DNA from: Thiotrichales bacterium | Lineage (GTDB): Bacteria > Pseudomonadota > Gammaproteobacteria > UWMA-0217 | DNA length: 15,440 bases | Assembly (NCBI GenBank): GCA_024763135.1 | Contig: JANTGD010000042.1 | Location: 1-15,440, forward strand | Direction of reading: 5' to 3' | In this document: in pieces, positions 15,001 through 15,440 of the stretch | How positions within the stretch are numbered: the first letter of the stretch is position 1 | How the letters are laid out: each line of letters starts with the position of its first letter | Notes under the pieces: model-generated | The model's database searches: none | Told to the model about the DNA's origin: nothing | What the model saw: the letters and a program-made list of their open reading frames with translations, nothing else | Made by a program: the position numbers and the translations under genes

Positions 15001-15440
15001 GCGCGGATTGCGGATAATCCGCGCCAGGCGTTGGGCTATCGCCAACACCGCGCCGAACTCTTGGAAGCATTGTCTGGCAAGGAAAAAACCATGGGTTGGA
15101 AGAAACAGACACGCTTGTCTTACTTGGCCAAGACTTATCAACAAATTGCAGTAGAAGCGGAACGACTTGATGTGCCCGATACCATGCGGGAGAACATGGA
15201 AAAAAGCTTCCGTGCCGCATTGTCGTGGCGGAAGCTGACCGAAGATGATCTGGGGCCGGTCATCTATCGCAGTTTGATCAACTATCTGGTCCTTGCTATT
15301 AGTCACCCCGAGCTGTTTTCCACACTCGATGATCGGCTACTCGAGCGGCAAGTGACGAAAACACTGCAGGTCTTTGCCAGTCAGCCCTATCGATCGGCCC
15401 CCTTGGTGTTTCGGGAAACTAAACTCTCAGTGTTGTGGGC
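12064..15440 (+). CDS. Large exported beta-propeller and TPR-type protein, partial at the right edge
   Basis: An open frame from ATG 12064 to the window end (1125 codons and still open). Signal peptide 1-26 (MKQTIGRVVGGVLLAMLSLP, Ala-x-Ala-like CATA). Residues about 40-340 have TolB/PD40-like blade motifs: EPALSPDERYLAITYY, KTPFWVDAEHLGFLQ, STPWATPGGEYVLIS. Residues 244-255 (DTNGDQLIDGND) match a calcium-binding EF-hand or dockerin loop with D, N, D and D at positions 1, 3, 5 and 12. From about 380 on the chain is helical, with TPR-like units such as VWENLAWLHFEVRNYALAVDFF (about 806-835), AFYALQSGDYAQASQAWKEVL and ALLGYSFALIKLERPEQARAKL. It probably acts as a periplasmic scaffold coupled to the AsmA-like protein and lipoproteins upstream. 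The specific function is unknown. Confidence 0.85.
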   Translation, partial: MKQTIGRVVGGVLLAMLSLPVWCATAWEENRLIPLEKLTVGPWDNFEVSVARDDQLIYFTRDQNQIPQILVQDLEHTTAQPLKGLQGDAKEPALSPDERYLAITYYGDDAQGDVCLYKLPRGPVHCLTDANTVDKTPFWVDAEHLGFLQRKTGDTLWALVVENVQTKERTQIHKGLISTPWATPGGEYVLISETQADGSVQLEAWNRQTRKLQRPPEFDLPGITGSAVTSRNGEFLYFNQYLNDTNGDQLIDGNDNSVTFRIPFRQWLQARTPQLPEQLSSVAHNCRYPAPTRQFLYLTCAFEGSLDIYRLPLTGSVPAPWGQAQLWEAHRTARSYEDRLLILNTLRYRATSHGTQMLERLLSNHVALDELTAAVFYVRQLQSRYEQAGERAAAQFYQALATLFQVRSSKRRVPVGVVTNRFQRIVAQAREEMHSQAYDPALSHLMDAWFDFELERPRQALNRLKTIALASPDLLPLQRMLTFELYRRLLQSKNPAQLLRIYPVMYQANNLPLDARIYYAFHYLKLLARVRPEPSDRIAEIQARLEILQSPQLIALFKSEIAALELILAQEQKGRNAAFAALGQLLKQNRSDVLLRKAMHVRAIQNLGAAEAFQYMELLSRNWLLTTQISEMEFVNVAEQFAIITMDKAYGMLAQGKAGKAYSTFYSAIRQTNDLEAHYQFITLGLTPELQKRENLERSYQVLQEQGLVADNMPYVEALRLLLTVPTDKQAAYRKAQKTALKKLQSMRAHGLSPAMRDLLMGAILHQQLRSSRSGYRYDKKLFQKAHYHYIMALDLGRDNSRITASVWENLAWLHFEVRNYALAVDFFTRRLQLPFVDALSEALTREAFARALYANNQPQAALEQARVALEKAQASSQLDPLPFQEKRAFYALQSGDYAQASQAWKEVLQQAELSLINRVKALLGYSFALIKLERPEQARAKLQTLLELSRQLKPQPADKHRLLPLRPERFQLLAWGLLARIADNPRQALGYRQHRAELLEALSGKEKTMGWKKQTRLSYLAKTYQQIAVEAERLDVPDTMRENMEKSFRAALSWRKLTEDDLGPVIYRSLINYLVLAISHPELFSTLDDRLLERQVTKTLQVFASQPYRSAPLVFRETKLSVLW

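Noticed and set aside
1..15440. CRISPR arrays, tRNA or rRNA genes, integrase or phage genes
   Set aside because: No spaced direct repeats, no cloverleaf-like sequence with a conserved T-arm and no integrase or structural phage motifs were seen on either strand.

Overview
The window looks like a piece of a gammaproteobacterial chromosome, probably marine or host-associated. This is inferred from protein style only: AsmA-like envelope proteins, lipoproteins, an IS3-family relic and Shine-Dalgarno (SD) sites of the GGAG type. No rRNA, tRNA or CRISPR is present to fix the taxonomy. It splits into two halves that differ in base composition and gene direction.

Left half (1 to about 7460) is AT-rich, sparsely coded and almost entirely on the minus strand. 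In transcription order from the right it holds: a leaderless 104-aa conserved protein (GTG start), an 85-nt imperfect hairpin, a secreted 10-cysteine protein, a gene-poor gap with possible decayed coding sequence, a leaderless endoribonuclease of the eukaryotic XendoU type fused to a lamin-tail domain, a leaderless 120-aa predicted beta-barrel protein, a dead IS3-family element (2499..3759), a leaderless subtilisin-like protease with an acidic pro-region and an Arg-rich catalytic domain, and, cut by the window edge, an exported protein resembling a stand-alone subtilase propeptide inhibitor. The four leaderless proteins each start 8-9 nt after a GGAGAA-type SD. I read this half as an accessory island of secreted or effector-like proteins, several resembling eukaryotic families.

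Right half (about 7460 to 15440) is GC-richer, tightly packed and entirely on the plus strand. It holds a small lipoprotein with a cytochrome-like CX3CH motif, a 1265-aa inner-membrane-anchored AsmA/YdbH-like protein, a 90-aa lipoprotein, and a very large exported protein (open at the right edge) with an N-terminal TolB-like beta-propeller, an EF-hand-like calcium loop and C-terminal TPR-type helices. Overlaps (23 nt and ATGA) and short gaps suggest one operon. Its layout, a large AsmA-like protein followed by a small lipoprotein, resembles the YdbH-YnbE envelope lipid-transport arrangement, so a role in building or maintaining the cell envelope is the best inference.

The most interesting candidates are the leaderless subtilase paired with an exported I9-like protein (possible effector and periplasmic immunity or inhibitor), the XendoU-lamin-tail fusion with its small barrel partner, the 10-Cys secreted protein, and the CX3CH lipoprotein of the envelope operon.
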